Source: Eubacterium sp. (GTDB lineage: Bacteria; Bacillota_A; Clostridia; Lachnospirales; Lachnospiraceae). Taken from it: a DNA stretch of 15,107 bases. Where the stretch lies: contig JAMPGN010000093.1 of assembly GCA_023663915.1 (NCBI GenBank), forward strand, positions 1 to 15,107, written 5' to 3'. The notes under the pieces were generated by a model. It worked only from the letters and a program-made list of their open reading frames with translations, ran no database searches and had not been told where the DNA came from. Made by a program: the position numbers and the translations under genes. Shown here piece by piece: positions 1 to 7,277 of the stretch. How positions within the stretch are numbered: the first letter of the stretch is position 1; every line of letters begins with the position of its first letter.

Positions 1-290
1 CTTCCGTTCCACAGGAGTTTGTTAAGATGGTGAACCAGTACGGCGGCAATATGCCTGATGCAGTTGGTATCCCGGAAGAACAGCTTCGTAAGGCTGCGGA
101 ACTTGCTGTATGTAAGATCAATATCGATTCCGATATCCGTCTTGCCATGACAGGTAATATCCGTAAATACTTTGCAGAGCATCCGGATCATTTCGACCCT
201 CGCCAATATCTGAAACCTGCACGTCAGGCAGTGAAAGATATGGTTGCTCATAAGATCGTGAACGTTCTTGGTTCCGATGGCAAGGCATAA
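1..290 (+). CDS. fba: Class II fructose-1,6-bisphosphate aldolase, C-terminal part
   Basis: This is the last 95 codons of a gene whose start lies before the window; the reading frame begins at base 3 and stops with TAA at 288-290. The visible segment, including INIDSDIRLAMT, YFAEHPDHFDPRQYLKPAR and the ending VNVLGSDGKA, is characteristic of the C-terminus of class II (zinc-dependent) aldolases of the longer type found in Clostridia. The enzyme cleaves fructose 1,6-bisphosphate to glyceraldehyde 3-phosphate and dihydroxyacetone phosphate in cytosolic glycolysis. The zinc-binding histidines lie upstream of the window. A strong terminator follows, so it ends its transcript here. The family call is from recognised sequence and I am confident of it. 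Confidence 0.93.
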   Translation, partial: SVPQEFVKMVNQYGGNMPDAVGIPEEQLRKAAELAVCKINIDSDIRLAMTGNIRKYFAEHPDHFDPRQYLKPARQAVKDMVAHKIVNVLGSDGKA

Positions 291-317
291 GAAGTAAGGG
301 CAATAGAATTAAGATAA

Positions 318-355
318 GAAAGTCTCATTCTGAGGATTCGGAGTGAGACTTTTTA
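318..355. terminator. Rho-independent terminator between convergent genes, probably bidirectional
   Basis: The arms AGTCTCATTC (321-330) and GAGTGAGACT (341-350) form a 10-bp stem with one G-U pair around a 10-nt loop. A T-run (350-354) follows on the plus strand, ending the fba transcript. Reading the minus strand, the same stem follows the stop codon of the hydrolase gene and is followed by TTCTTATCTT, a poorer U-tract, so it may serve both genes. Confidence 0.85.
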
Positions 356-1378
356 TTTTGTGATAGGAGATTGCTCGATGATGCGGGAAAATGTTTCTTC
401 CAGAAATTCCCGTATCGTACCATAGTACGCATCAGGGTCTTTGTCCTGCGCCTGCGCGTGCCCGGCGCCTTCCACGATCAATAGCTCTTTCGGACATGTA
501 GCGGCATCGTAGAGTTCTTGCGACATTTGCGCGGCGATCATGGCATCAGATGCACCGTGGATAAAAAGTGTGGGCGTGGAACTTTTGGCAACTGCATTGA
601 GCGCAGAAGCGTCTGATAAGTCATATCCGCCCCGGAGAAGTAAAGCGATACGGGCGGAATCTACCAGCGGAAAAGCGGGGAGGGAAAACCATTCCGTCAC
701 TTTGTCGCCAAACATGGAATACGCGTCTGTGTAGGCGCAATCGGAGACCACCGCAATGACATGATCTGACAGGTTATCTTCGCCGGTCATCATCAAAGCG
801 GTCGATGCTCCCATAGACTGACCGTGGATTACAATGCGTGCCTCTGCATCCTGCGATAGAATATAGTCGATCCAGAGATTGCAGTCATAGTGGTCCGTCC
901 AACCCATACCGATGAAATCACCCTCGCTTTCACCCTGACACCGAAGATCGGGAACAATGACATGATAACCTTCTTCATGATACCAGCAGGCAAAAGGGTA
1001 CATTTCCTCTTTCCATCCTGTGTAGCCGTGCAGGACGAGCGTCCATAGGTGGGAGTCCACGTCAGCATAAAATTCCGTCGCAACCAAGGTATAACCGTCG
1101 TCACTGACTACAGAAATCTTTTGGGAATTTACCATATTTAGCCACTCGGAAGTATGGTTCAGCGCAAGCTGTCTGTTTACCTGGATATCCGAAGTCTGCA
1201 CCTGCGCGGCGTAGCTTTCATCCGTGATTCTCTGAAAAGATTCCAACTTCCGCATAAAGGAAGGCACAAGGGCAGCGCTTACAAGAAAATTTACGAGAAT
1301 AAGATACAGCACGACGAGCAGAAATATTATGATAAATAGTACAATCAGGATTTTGCGTTTTCGCTTCACGATCATCAT
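353..1378 (-). CDS. Membrane-anchored alpha/beta hydrolase (serine esterase/peptidase-like)
   Basis: A 341-residue protein with a basic N-terminus and one hydrophobic segment (about residues 9-35), so probably a signal anchor with the catalytic domain outside the membrane. The rest is an alpha/beta-hydrolase fold. The oxyanion-hole motif HGYTG is at 117-121. The nucleophile elbow is GQSMG at 186-190 with Ser188. The acid is probably Asp278 in IHGASDAM and the base His307 in GAGHA. The order and spacing match extracytoplasmic hydrolases such as Bacillus YqkD; the substrate cannot be told from sequence. Two ATGs are adjacent (1378 and 1375). AAAGGA lies only 2 nt before the first and 5 nt before the second, and a GTG two codons later (1369) is also possible, so the true start may be 1375 or 1369. 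It lies downstream of the Rpn-type gene on the same strand with 135 nt between them. Confidence 0.85.
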   Translation of the reverse strand: MMIVKRKRKILIVLFIIIFLLVVLYLILVNFLVSAALVPSFMRKLESFQRITDESYAAQVQTSDIQVNRQLALNHTSEWLNMVNSQKISVVSDDGYTLVATEFYADVDSHLWTLVLHGYTGWKEEMYPFACWYHEEGYHVIVPDLRCQGESEGDFIGMGWTDHYDCNLWIDYILSQDAEARIVIHGQSMGASTALMMTGEDNLSDHVIAVVSDCAYTDAYSMFGDKVTEWFSLPAFPLVDSARIALLLRGGYDLSDASALNAVAKSSTPTLFIHGASDAMIAAQMSQELYDAATCPKELLIVEGAGHAQAQDKDPDAYYGTIREFLEETFSRIIEQSPITK

Positions 1379-1455
1379 TTTCCTTTGTAAAGAATGCTCT
1401 TTTCCATTGTACTATAGATCCATGTTTTCTGCTAGTCGTGCCGTGGTTATTTTCG

Positions 1456-1481
1456 CTGCCACATTCTGTATATGATGGCAG
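1456..1481. other. Intergenic inverted repeat between the nuclease and hydrolase genes
   Basis: CTGCCA (1456-1461) and TGGCAG (1476-1481) are perfect inverted repeats with a 14-nt loop that can pair 3 bp further past a one-base bulge. No U-run follows on either strand, so it is not a convincing terminator. It could be a processing or stability hairpin in a nuclease-hydrolase read-through mRNA. Confidence 0.35.
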
Positions 1482-1513
1482 ATTTATCTATTATACGGCT
1501 GCACGCATAGATA

Positions 1514-2482
1514 TTAATGCCAGTACTGCTCCATATATTTTTCGGCACTGTCACGGGGAAGTTGTAATTTCGTCATAAGCCTGTCAAGAGTTGCCGCTTG
1601 TGTACTTTCCAGTTCCATACTTGTTTCGATCAGTGCCTTGATTCCCTGTTCTAATCCTTCCGTATGCCATTCCATTTGCTTCATTTGTATAAATTCAGCG
1701 AATGCTCCACTCATATTAACCTTCCTTCCTTTCTGCTTGTATTGTTTTATGTTCATAAGTTCATCTACTTTTGTATATTTGGCAATTAGATCATAAGTGT
1801 CTTCCTCTAATTGCTGGTAGGCAGGATCATTCATGACCAGTTCACAAAGTTTCTCTGGATTTTCTGCATAACGGAGGCAGTCAAAAACTTGTTTGATATC
1901 TGTCTGAAATACATCCGTATTTTCAAATTTGCGTACTTCGCAGATGTATATATGATAATTATTGACTACTTCTTTTAGCTCCTGTGGAATATTTGTAAAA
2001 TCCAGTATGTCGTGTAAGTCTTTGGCACCATCCCAATTATCGCCGTAATATACAATTAATGTGACACATGGGCTTAGCAGGCTTTCTTTCGTAAATCCGG
2101 ATAAAAATTCAGCGGATGTAATATCCTTGCATTGTTTGACTTGATGATTGATTATTGCTGCCTGTCTTTCGTATTCTGCCACATCATACGCCATACTTCT
2201 GAGCGGCATCAGATAATGCACCTCTTCTTGGTTCTCGATACCTATGACCATGAAGTTGACTCCAAACGCTGCCTTTTTGATGAGATCCCGATAGCGTTGT
2301 TTTTTTCGTGCAATATTATTCCCATGATCCAGGGAATGTCCGTGAAATCCTGTCTGTGAATCCATATCCGACAAATCCGTCGGAGAGAGGATTCTTTTGC
2401 CTGAACACATAACGCCGTTGATTAAATCGGCAAATCTTTCGGGATTACAGAGATATCCCTTGTTTTGTAAATCTTTTTCCAT
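1514..2482 (-). CDS. Rpn-family recombination-promoting nuclease / PD-(D/E)XK transposase-like protein
   Basis: The chosen start (2482) gives 322 residues. It has AGGAGG 5 nt upstream, while the longer reading from 2548 has no ribosome binding site. The N-terminal half resembles PD-(D/E)XK nucleases of the Rpn/putative-transposase group abundant in Clostridia. RYRD (Asp66), the beta-strand NFMVIGIENQ with Glu83-x-Gln85, and the conserved EVHYLMPLRSMAYDVAEYERQ form the active-site core, followed by LLSPCVTLIVYYGDNWDGAKDLHDIL. The C-terminal third is charged and helical, with a glutamate-rich segment near EGLEQGIKALIETS, as is common at the tail of these proteins. Family members have been shown to nick DNA and promote recA-independent recombination; whether this copy is active is unknown. 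It has its own promoter and a structured leader. No terminal inverted repeats mark it as part of an insertion sequence. Confidence 0.75.
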   Translation of the reverse strand: MEKDLQNKGYLCNPERFADLINGVMCSGKRILSPTDLSDMDSQTGFHGHSLDHGNNIARKKQRYRDLIKKAAFGVNFMVIGIENQEEVHYLMPLRSMAYDVAEYERQAAIINHQVKQCKDITSAEFLSGFTKESLLSPCVTLIVYYGDNWDGAKDLHDILDFTNIPQELKEVVNNYHIYICEVRKFENTDVFQTDIKQVFDCLRYAENPEKLCELVMNDPAYQQLEEDTYDLIAKYTKVDELMNIKQYKQKGRKVNMSGAFAEFIQMKQMEWHTEGLEQGIKALIETSMELESTQAATLDRLMTKLQLPRDSAEKYMEQYWH

Positions 2483-2560
2483 AGTTTCCTCCTGTGTGCA
2501 GGAGTTTTCAGAAATCTCCTGCTGCTCATGTTTTGTGGGTAAAAGCATAGATTTCTGAAA
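2483..2560 (-). promoter_or_regulatory. Structured leader that can hide the ribosome binding site of the Rpn-type gene
   Basis: In mRNA order the leader carries TTTCAGAAAT (2560-2551), GCAGGAG (2522-2516), ATTTCTGAAA (2515-2506), CTCCTGC (2504-2498) and CAGGAG (2494-2489). The last contains the Shine-Dalgarno. CTCCTG can pair either with the upstream GCAGGAG, leaving the ribosome site free, or with CAGGAG, hiding it. The 10-bp pairing of TTTCAGAAAT with ATTTCTGAAA crosses the first option and would favour hiding. The pairings are exact in the sequence; their use as a switch is inference. Confidence 0.5.
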
Positions 2561-2602
2561 TATAATAGAAAAGATAAGAAGACCTTAGCCTTAGATCAAA
2601 GA

Positions 2603-2648
2603 ATGTATGCTTTGAGAAAATAATAACATTTTATGTGTGCTTTGACAA
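2603..2648 (-). promoter_or_regulatory. Promoter of the Rpn-type gene with two flanking direct repeats
   Basis: On the minus strand the -35 is TTGTCA (2648-2643) and the -10 is TATTAT (2625-2620), with a 17-bp spacer; the predicted start is near 2613. Two near-identical 13-mers, TCAAAGCACACAT (2645-2633) and TCAAAGCATACAT (2615-2603), differ at one base and are 30 bp apart. One overlaps the -35 and spacer, the other covers the start site, the usual position of repressor operators. Confidence 0.6.
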
Positions 2649-2654
2649 GTATTT

Positions 2655-2688
2655 GAAAAAATGGTGAGGGAAAATTCACCTCACCATT
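2655..2688 (-). terminator. Rho-independent terminator of the symporter gene
   Basis: AATGGTGAGG (2660-2669) and CCTCACCATT (2679-2688) form a perfect 10-bp stem with a 9-nt loop. On the minus strand the stem runs into TTTTTC (2660-2655), and it lies 12 nt past the symporter stop codon. Confidence 0.85.
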
Positions 2689-2700
2689 AAACGCTAACAT

Positions 2701-4194
2701 TTATTCCGCATGATCCTCATTGATATCCGGAAATACGGATAACATTGGTTTCATGTCTTTTTTGCGGATCGCGCGGTCCACATAGTTCTTGGTGATCTTC
2801 ATCACGAGCGGGGATAAGCACAGCACGCCGACTAAGTTCGGCATAGCCATCAGTCCGTTAAACGTATCGGAAAGATCCCACGCGAGGCTCAAGTTCATCG
2901 TAGCTCCGACGAAGATAATGAGGATAAACACGATCTTATATGCGATTGTGGATTTCGTACCAAATAAATATTCCCATGCCTTAGAACCGTAGTGGCTCCA
3001 TCCGAGAACCGTGGAAAAGGCAAACAGCAGGATCGCAAGTGCGATAAACATAGGACCGAAAGAACCGAATACGGTAGCAAATGCTTCCCCGACCAGCGCA
3101 GAGCCGGAAGCCTCGCTTAAGACAGCACCGGTCTCCAGATCAACGATACCGGAAGAAAGTACGGCAAATGCCGTCAGTGTACAAACAACCATCGTGTCCG
3201 CAAACACTTCAAAGATTCCCCACATACCTTGGCGAACAGGCTCTTTGACGTTGGAATTGGAGTGTACCATAACAGAAGAACCAAGCCCCGCCTCATTGGA
3301 GAATACACCACGTTTCATACCCCATGTCAACGCCAGCTTGACACCGGAACCGACGATGCCGCCGCCGACTGCTCTCAAGCCAAACGCACCTTTAAAGATA
3401 GCGGAGAATACGGCACCGACCTGCCCGATGTTTGCAAAGAAGATCACCAATGCGCCGAGGACATATGCGATCGCCATAAAAGGAACGAGTTTTTCGGTAA
3501 CAGATGCGATTCTTTTCAGACCGCCCACAATCACAAGTGCGGCAAGGATCATCAGCCCGATACCGGTCACTGCCGTAGGAATGGAGAAAGCCGCTTCCAT
3601 GTTAGCAGAGATGGAATTAACCTGACTCATGTTGCCGATACCGAAAGAAGCAAGCAGGCAGAATACGGAAAATAGTACCGCAAGCACGGCACCAATCTGT
3701 TTACAGCCTTTGTAAGAGCCAAGACCATCTTTTAAGTAGTACATGGCGCCGCCGCACCATTCGCCGTTGGAATTTTTGCGGCGATAATAGATACCGAGCA
3801 CATTCTCGGAATAGTTTGTCATCATGCCGAAGAAAGCAACGATCCACATCCAGAAGATCGCGCCCGGTCCGCCGGCGATCAAAGCGCTGGCAACGCCCAC
3901 AATGTTACCTGTACCGATCGTAGCGGCAAGTGCAGTACATAAGGACTGGAACTGGGAGATAGCCTTATCGTCTTTGCCAGTGTGCTTCGTGATTTGTTTG
4001 TCGCTGAAAATACCGCCGATCGTGTTCTTAAACCAGTGTCCGATATGGGATAACTGGAAAAACTTGGTGAGTACAGACATAAGGATACCTGTACCGACAA
4101 GGAGTACCAGCATCGGGATACCCCAGACAAAATTGTTGACCGCGCCATTGACTGTTGTAATGGTATCAACAAGCCCGGTAAAAAATCCGTTCAT
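2701..4194 (-). CDS. AGCS-family sodium:alanine/glycine symporter
   Basis: From 4194 the protein has 497 residues, the usual family length. The frame stays open further upstream, but AAGGAGGAG lies 7 nt before this ATG and the extension has no ribosome site. It is an integral membrane transporter of about 10-11 helices that imports alanine or glycine with Na+ (TC 2.A.25, as in AlsT/DagA). Family motifs are clear: GTGNIVGVA at 94-102, AGGPGAIFWMW at 107-117, YSENVLG at 128-134, and the central segment WGMKRGVFSNEAGLGSS. It is a single-gene transcript with its own promoter, a leader hairpin followed by a U-run, and a terminator. Which amino acid it prefers cannot be told. All core motifs look intact. 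Confidence 0.93.
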   Translation of the reverse strand: MNGFFTGLVDTITTVNGAVNNFVWGIPMLVLLVGTGILMSVLTKFFQLSHIGHWFKNTIGGIFSDKQITKHTGKDDKAISQFQSLCTALAATIGTGNIVGVASALIAGGPGAIFWMWIVAFFGMMTNYSENVLGIYYRRKNSNGEWCGGAMYYLKDGLGSYKGCKQIGAVLAVLFSVFCLLASFGIGNMSQVNSISANMEAAFSIPTAVTGIGLMILAALVIVGGLKRIASVTEKLVPFMAIAYVLGALVIFFANIGQVGAVFSAIFKGAFGLRAVGGGIVGSGVKLALTWGMKRGVFSNEAGLGSSVMVHSNSNVKEPVRQGMWGIFEVFADTMVVCTLTAFAVLSSGIVDLETGAVLSEASGSALVGEAFATVFGSFGPMFIALAILLFAFSTVLGWSHYGSKAWEYLFGTKSTIAYKIVFILIIFVGATMNLSLAWDLSDTFNGLMAMPNLVGVLCLSPLVMKITKNYVDRAIRKKDMKPMLSVFPDINEDHAE

Positions 4195-4215
4195 AATATT
4201 CTCCTCCTTTTTTGC

Positions 4216-4271
4216 TTTCCGTAAAAAAGCGCAGACAAGATAGGTATGTCTACGCTGACATTTTCGGAAAT
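4216..4271 (-). promoter_or_regulatory. Intrinsic terminator (attenuator) in the leader of the symporter gene
   Basis: In the mRNA, AGCGTAGACA (4256-4247) pairs with TGTCTGCGCT (4237-4228), giving 10 bp with one G-U. The stem is followed directly by TTTTTT (4228-4223), only about 30 nt before the start codon. A competing hairpin ATGTC-AGCGTA-GACAT (4261-4246) uses the left arm of the terminator. TTTCCG (4270-4265) can also pair with CGGAAA (4221-4216), enclosing the terminator. This is the layout of transcription attenuation. I see no T-box motif and no recognisable glycine riboswitch core in the roughly 100-nt leader. Confidence 0.6.
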
Positions 4272-4310
4272 CATTCATTGATATGCTGTATGTAAGTTTA
4301 CACTTTCTAA

Positions 4311-4339
4311 AGTATAGCATAGAACATATCGTATAGCAA
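4311..4339 (-). promoter_or_regulatory. Promoter of the symporter gene
   Basis: On the minus strand TTGCTA (4339-4334), a 17-bp spacer and TATACT (4316-4311) form a good sigma-70/SigA promoter, placing the start near 4304 and leaving a leader of about 110 nt. An 8-bp palindrome TGTATACA (4348-4355) lies just upstream and could be an operator, but this is weak evidence. Confidence 0.65.
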
Positions 4340-4356
4340 GGAAAAATTGTATACAT

Positions 4357-4700
4357 GGATATTTGTATTGCTTGTATATTGTTGTCATGAAATTACAAAA
4401 GAAAAGAGTGAAAGAATTTGACAAATCCATCACGAATTGTTTGTGTCTTGGAAAAAAATGATAAAATATTTGATAAAAATGATATGAGAAACAGGAAAAT
4501 TACCCAAAAAAGGGAGGATGCCAAGTAAAGAAAATCTTTACTTGGCATTATTATGAAAAAGTTTTAATTAATCAGTTAACTTTGAAGTGTTCTCTGTTGT
4601 GTTGTTATCTTATGGTCTTAGTATACGCAAGAGAAATGTCTAAAAAATGTTTCTTGAATGAAGTTTTTTTAAATTAAATATGAACAAATCATGAACGCTG
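4357..4700. other. AT-rich intergenic region without a recognisable gene
   Basis: Neither strand carries a convincing gene. The region holds one strong stem-loop (listed separately) and A/T-rich tracts. On the plus strand GGGAGG abuts an ATG at 4519 followed by a 12-codon frame inside the stem-loop; the spacing is zero, so translation is doubtful. Promoter-like boxes exist on both strands, but none has both elements well spaced. Confidence 0.5.
4518..4548. terminator. Long perfect stem-loop, possible terminator of the lipoprotein gene
   Basis: ATGCCAAGTAAAG (4518-4530) and CTTTACTTGGCAT (4536-4548) are exact inverted repeats; one more A-T pair leaves a 3-nt loop. On the minus strand the stem is followed by CCTCCC and then TTTTTT, so the U-run starts 6 nt beyond the stem, which is less than ideal. 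It lies about 150 nt after the lipoprotein stop codon. It may instead be a small-RNA or repeat-type hairpin. Confidence 0.45.
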
Positions 4701-7040
4701 CTATTCTTCCATCTCTATCGCCATCCGTCTATCAACCTCAGCCGCCCCTTCTTCCGGAGTCAGCTCTCCTTCGAGTACGCGGATACCTGTTTCCCTCACG
4801 GTCTGTTCTAAGACAGAGCCGGGCAAATAAGGGCAGGAAGCATTTTCTAATATCTGATAAATCCACTCTTTTTCCTCTTCGGTAGGCCAGACATAGTCGG
4901 CATACCAGATGTTTATGGAGTCGGCATTCATTCCTTCGACCTGCGCCCATTCGCGGTTATTGATGTCCAGAATTTTTGCGAAAGACTCTTTGCGGATCGG
5001 GTAGCCGCCGCCGAGCCACCATTTGCGCATCATCTCATCGGAGAGAAGCAGCGTCAGAAAATCTTCGGCAAGCTCCGGTTCTTTTGCTTGTTCATAGATA
5101 CCGACGGGCTGATGAACCCAGTAGACGTTCTGTGCCTGTCCGTCGAGTCTGCCGTATCCCATGGCATAGACATCGTCAAGCTGTTTAAAGTTCAGATAGC
5201 CGCCCGTCTCTCGGAAGGAAAAATAAGTCAAATGTATCTGACGCATATCCTGACAGGGCCTTGTGGCGTAGCCAAGCTGTATCCATGTCTCGTCATAATC
5301 ACCGAAGGCGACCCAGCGGCTAAGATTCATTCCGATCCGGTCGAAATCAATCTCGTAACTGTCTTCCTGCCAGAGTTTCCGGCGTGCCTCGTCCATTCCT
5401 GCGTTATCCAGTTTCCAGAGTTCATCCGCTGCCCGGTAAAATTCCGCGATTTTGTCCGTCTGCAGACTGCCGTCCTCGGTTGTCCATGCGGGCAGGCATA
5501 CCGGAAGAAGCTCATTTAAAATATCTACTTGATAAGGAGCATACAGAATCGGTCCGTCGGGATGTTCCTCGCGTGCGTGCGCTGTCCCGGTTACAAGGTC
5601 GGGAAGGGTAGTCTGTCCGTCCAGATACTTTGTCTCGGAAAGATACAGCGGCAGGTAGACATTGAGCGGTATAGCGTATATTTTCTTAGATTCCGTCATT
5701 CGCATACCATCCACAATATTTTGATAGAGCACACCTTCCTTTTTATAAGGAAGAAGAAATTCGTCCAACGCTTTTAAAATGCCTTTTGCGGCGTACTGCT
5801 CGATGTTGATGTTGTCTAAGATTAAAACGTCGGGTCCTTCTCCGGCGAGAAGCCGGGTATTTAAATTTTTCAGCGCGTCCTCTCTGTTTACCGCATTGTC
5901 ACCATCCATACCCGTTTCATAGACGACTAATACATCGGGATTCTGATTCTGGAAAAGCTGTCCGGCGTAGCGTATTCTTGTATCTTCTTCCAGACTGTAG
6001 ACGGTTAGTTCTCTGGAAGGTCTTGAGGGGATCGTTTCATCATAATAGAGTTCAACCATGTGGTTTCCACTGAAAAGAATCCGAAATTCCCCGTTGCTAA
6101 GTGCTTGCATAGCAAGAGGTTCGTACTGGCTGTTTCCCAATGTCAGCAGTTGACCGTCCGCAATCTGCTCGATCACGGAGCCGTCCCAGATGTAGCGGTA
6201 GAGTCCGGTGTGGCAGCCTATGTATAGTACCTTACCATCGGCATTACCGTTTTCGGGGATTTTGTCGTCGAGATGTGATGACATATCGGAAACGTTTCCT
6301 ACAGCTAGCACGATGGAAGCAGATTGGTGAGAGGAGAGAAATTCATTCAAAACAGAATTGTCGTCAAGCAGCTTGTCGTTTGTCATATCGTAAAGGTATG
6401 ATCGGTTTTGGTCAATTACGACCATGATATCATCAAGAAAAGCAAATTCGCGGGCAGGGTCGGTTGTTTCAAACAGTGGCTCGACTTCTTCTGTCGATAG
6501 ATCGATGCGGCATACATGCCGGTCGGTCGCACCGTAGAGTCTTCCGTCCGGTGCAAAAGAAAAATGCTCAAAAAACTCTTTTGGCGTGTAATGATCTCCG
6601 TGCAGGGATAGCAGCCGCCGGCCGCCCTGCGCGTCTACATAGTAGTATTTATAATATATTTCATCGTCCGTTCCGAGCGCTTCCAACTCCTCATCTGTGT
6701 AGAAACGGGGCACGAAGGCAAAAATGACCGCGCCGTCGTCGTTGATGCCGAATACGGTTTTCAGACGAATATTATACTGCTCTTCCCAACTCCAGGAGGT
6801 CTTGCGGATTTCTCCGTCGGCATCTGTTTTGGTGAAGTCCACGCCGTTTCCGTGCAGATAATAGCCGCCGTCTGCAAGTGGATGCATGTATTCATATCCG
6901 GTGCCGGGTAGATTGATCTCCCGTTCCACATAACGTCCCATCGGAATATCTTCTGCGGATGTACCGCTCTGACACGCAGATAAAAGCATGGTGCATATGC
7001 TTAGAATGATAAATGTGGCAAAGAACGCTGGTTTTCTCAT
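4701..7040 (-). CDS. Lipoprotein: propeller-like N-terminal half plus family 1 solute-binding domain
   Basis: The start at 7040 is supported by GAGGAGG 7 nt upstream and by the signal peptide that follows; it gives 779 residues. The lipobox LSAC has Cys23, so the protein is lipid-anchored outside the membrane. Residues about 30-340 are rich in strands and aromatics with recurring short repeats such as FAPDGRLYGATDRHVCRIDL, suggesting a beta-propeller-like sensor domain. Residues about 345-770 look like a family 1 extracellular solute-binding protein: an opening LTVYSLEEDTRIRYAGQLFQ, the hallmark GEGPDVLILDNINIEQYAAKGILKALDEFL, and a late WWLGGGYPIRKESF. No permease or ATPase gene lies beside it, so it may be a sensor or an orphan receptor. 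The ligand is unknown; carbohydrate is the usual guess for the family. It is transcribed away from the surface-protein gene at 7278. Confidence 0.72.
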   Translation of the reverse strand: MRKPAFFATFIILSICTMLLSACQSGTSAEDIPMGRYVEREINLPGTGYEYMHPLADGGYYLHGNGVDFTKTDADGEIRKTSWSWEEQYNIRLKTVFGINDDGAVIFAFVPRFYTDEELEALGTDDEIYYKYYYVDAQGGRRLLSLHGDHYTPKEFFEHFSFAPDGRLYGATDRHVCRIDLSTEEVEPLFETTDPAREFAFLDDIMVVIDQNRSYLYDMTNDKLLDDNSVLNEFLSSHQSASIVLAVGNVSDMSSHLDDKIPENGNADGKVLYIGCHTGLYRYIWDGSVIEQIADGQLLTLGNSQYEPLAMQALSNGEFRILFSGNHMVELYYDETIPSRPSRELTVYSLEEDTRIRYAGQLFQNQNPDVLVVYETGMDGDNAVNREDALKNLNTRLLAGEGPDVLILDNINIEQYAAKGILKALDEFLLPYKKEGVLYQNIVDGMRMTESKKIYAIPLNVYLPLYLSETKYLDGQTTLPDLVTGTAHAREEHPDGPILYAPYQVDILNELLPVCLPAWTTEDGSLQTDKIAEFYRAADELWKLDNAGMDEARRKLWQEDSYEIDFDRIGMNLSRWVAFGDYDETWIQLGYATRPCQDMRQIHLTYFSFRETGGYLNFKQLDDVYAMGYGRLDGQAQNVYWVHQPVGIYEQAKEPELAEDFLTLLLSDEMMRKWWLGGGYPIRKESFAKILDINNREWAQVEGMNADSINIWYADYVWPTEEEKEWIYQILENASCPYLPGSVLEQTVRETGIRVLEGELTPEEGAAEVDRRMAIEMEE

Positions 7041-7138
7041 ACGTCTGCCTCCTCGGATCAATTTTTATCATTCTAGCACGGGGAATCTCGAAATAGCTTC
7101 TAAGTGGTTAGGGGTTCTTGGATTTTCCACCATAAAAG

Positions 7139-7207
7139 TGCAATCCATACCCAAAAAACTTCAAAGCGTGCCGAAACGGTTGCTATTATATGCCGACTTG
7201 ATATAGT
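7139..7207 (+). promoter_or_regulatory. LytTR-type direct-repeat operator and promoter, copy A
   Basis: TGCAATCCATACC (7139-7151) and TTCAAAGCGTGCC (7160-7172) are direct repeats 21 bp apart. The -35 TTGCTA (7180-7185), a 16-bp spacer and the -10 TATAGT (7202-7207) follow. The block is closely matched at 10619-10687. Two repeats one 21-bp period apart just upstream of -35 is the site geometry of LytTR regulators such as AgrA and ComE. It drives the surface protein and sortase, and could also influence the divergent lipoprotein gene. Confidence 0.65.
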
Positions 7208-7219
7208 GAATCTATTCAC
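7206..7219. promoter_or_regulatory. Inverted repeat at the transcription start of copy A
   Basis: GTGAAT-CT-ATTCAC is a perfect 14-bp inverted repeat that overlaps the last bases of the -10 and the expected start site. It could be a repressor site or a 5'-end hairpin that stabilises the mRNA. The copy B promoter has a different palindrome at nearly the same place. Confidence 0.35.
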
Positions 7220-7277
7220 GGTTTTCTAGGTAATAGGAAATTCCTGTGTAAGACATCATGAGGGAGGCATATTTGAT

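Noticed and set aside
1514..2482. The Rpn-type gene as part of an insertion sequence.
   Set aside because: No terminal inverted repeats or target duplications flank it; it has its own promoter and leader like a resident gene.
3011..3675. Long plus-strand frames opposite the symporter gene.
   Set aside because: They are low-complexity antisense shadows of a clearly coding transporter, with no ribosome sites.
4195..4304. Glycine riboswitch or T-box before the symporter.
   Set aside because: The leader is too short for a tandem glycine aptamer and I see none of the conserved core or T-box sequences.
4195..4356. A longer N-terminus for the symporter from the upstream in-frame ATGs.
   Set aside because: No ribosome site upstream, the extension overlaps the promoter and attenuator, and the AAGGAGGAG site fits the ATG at 4194.
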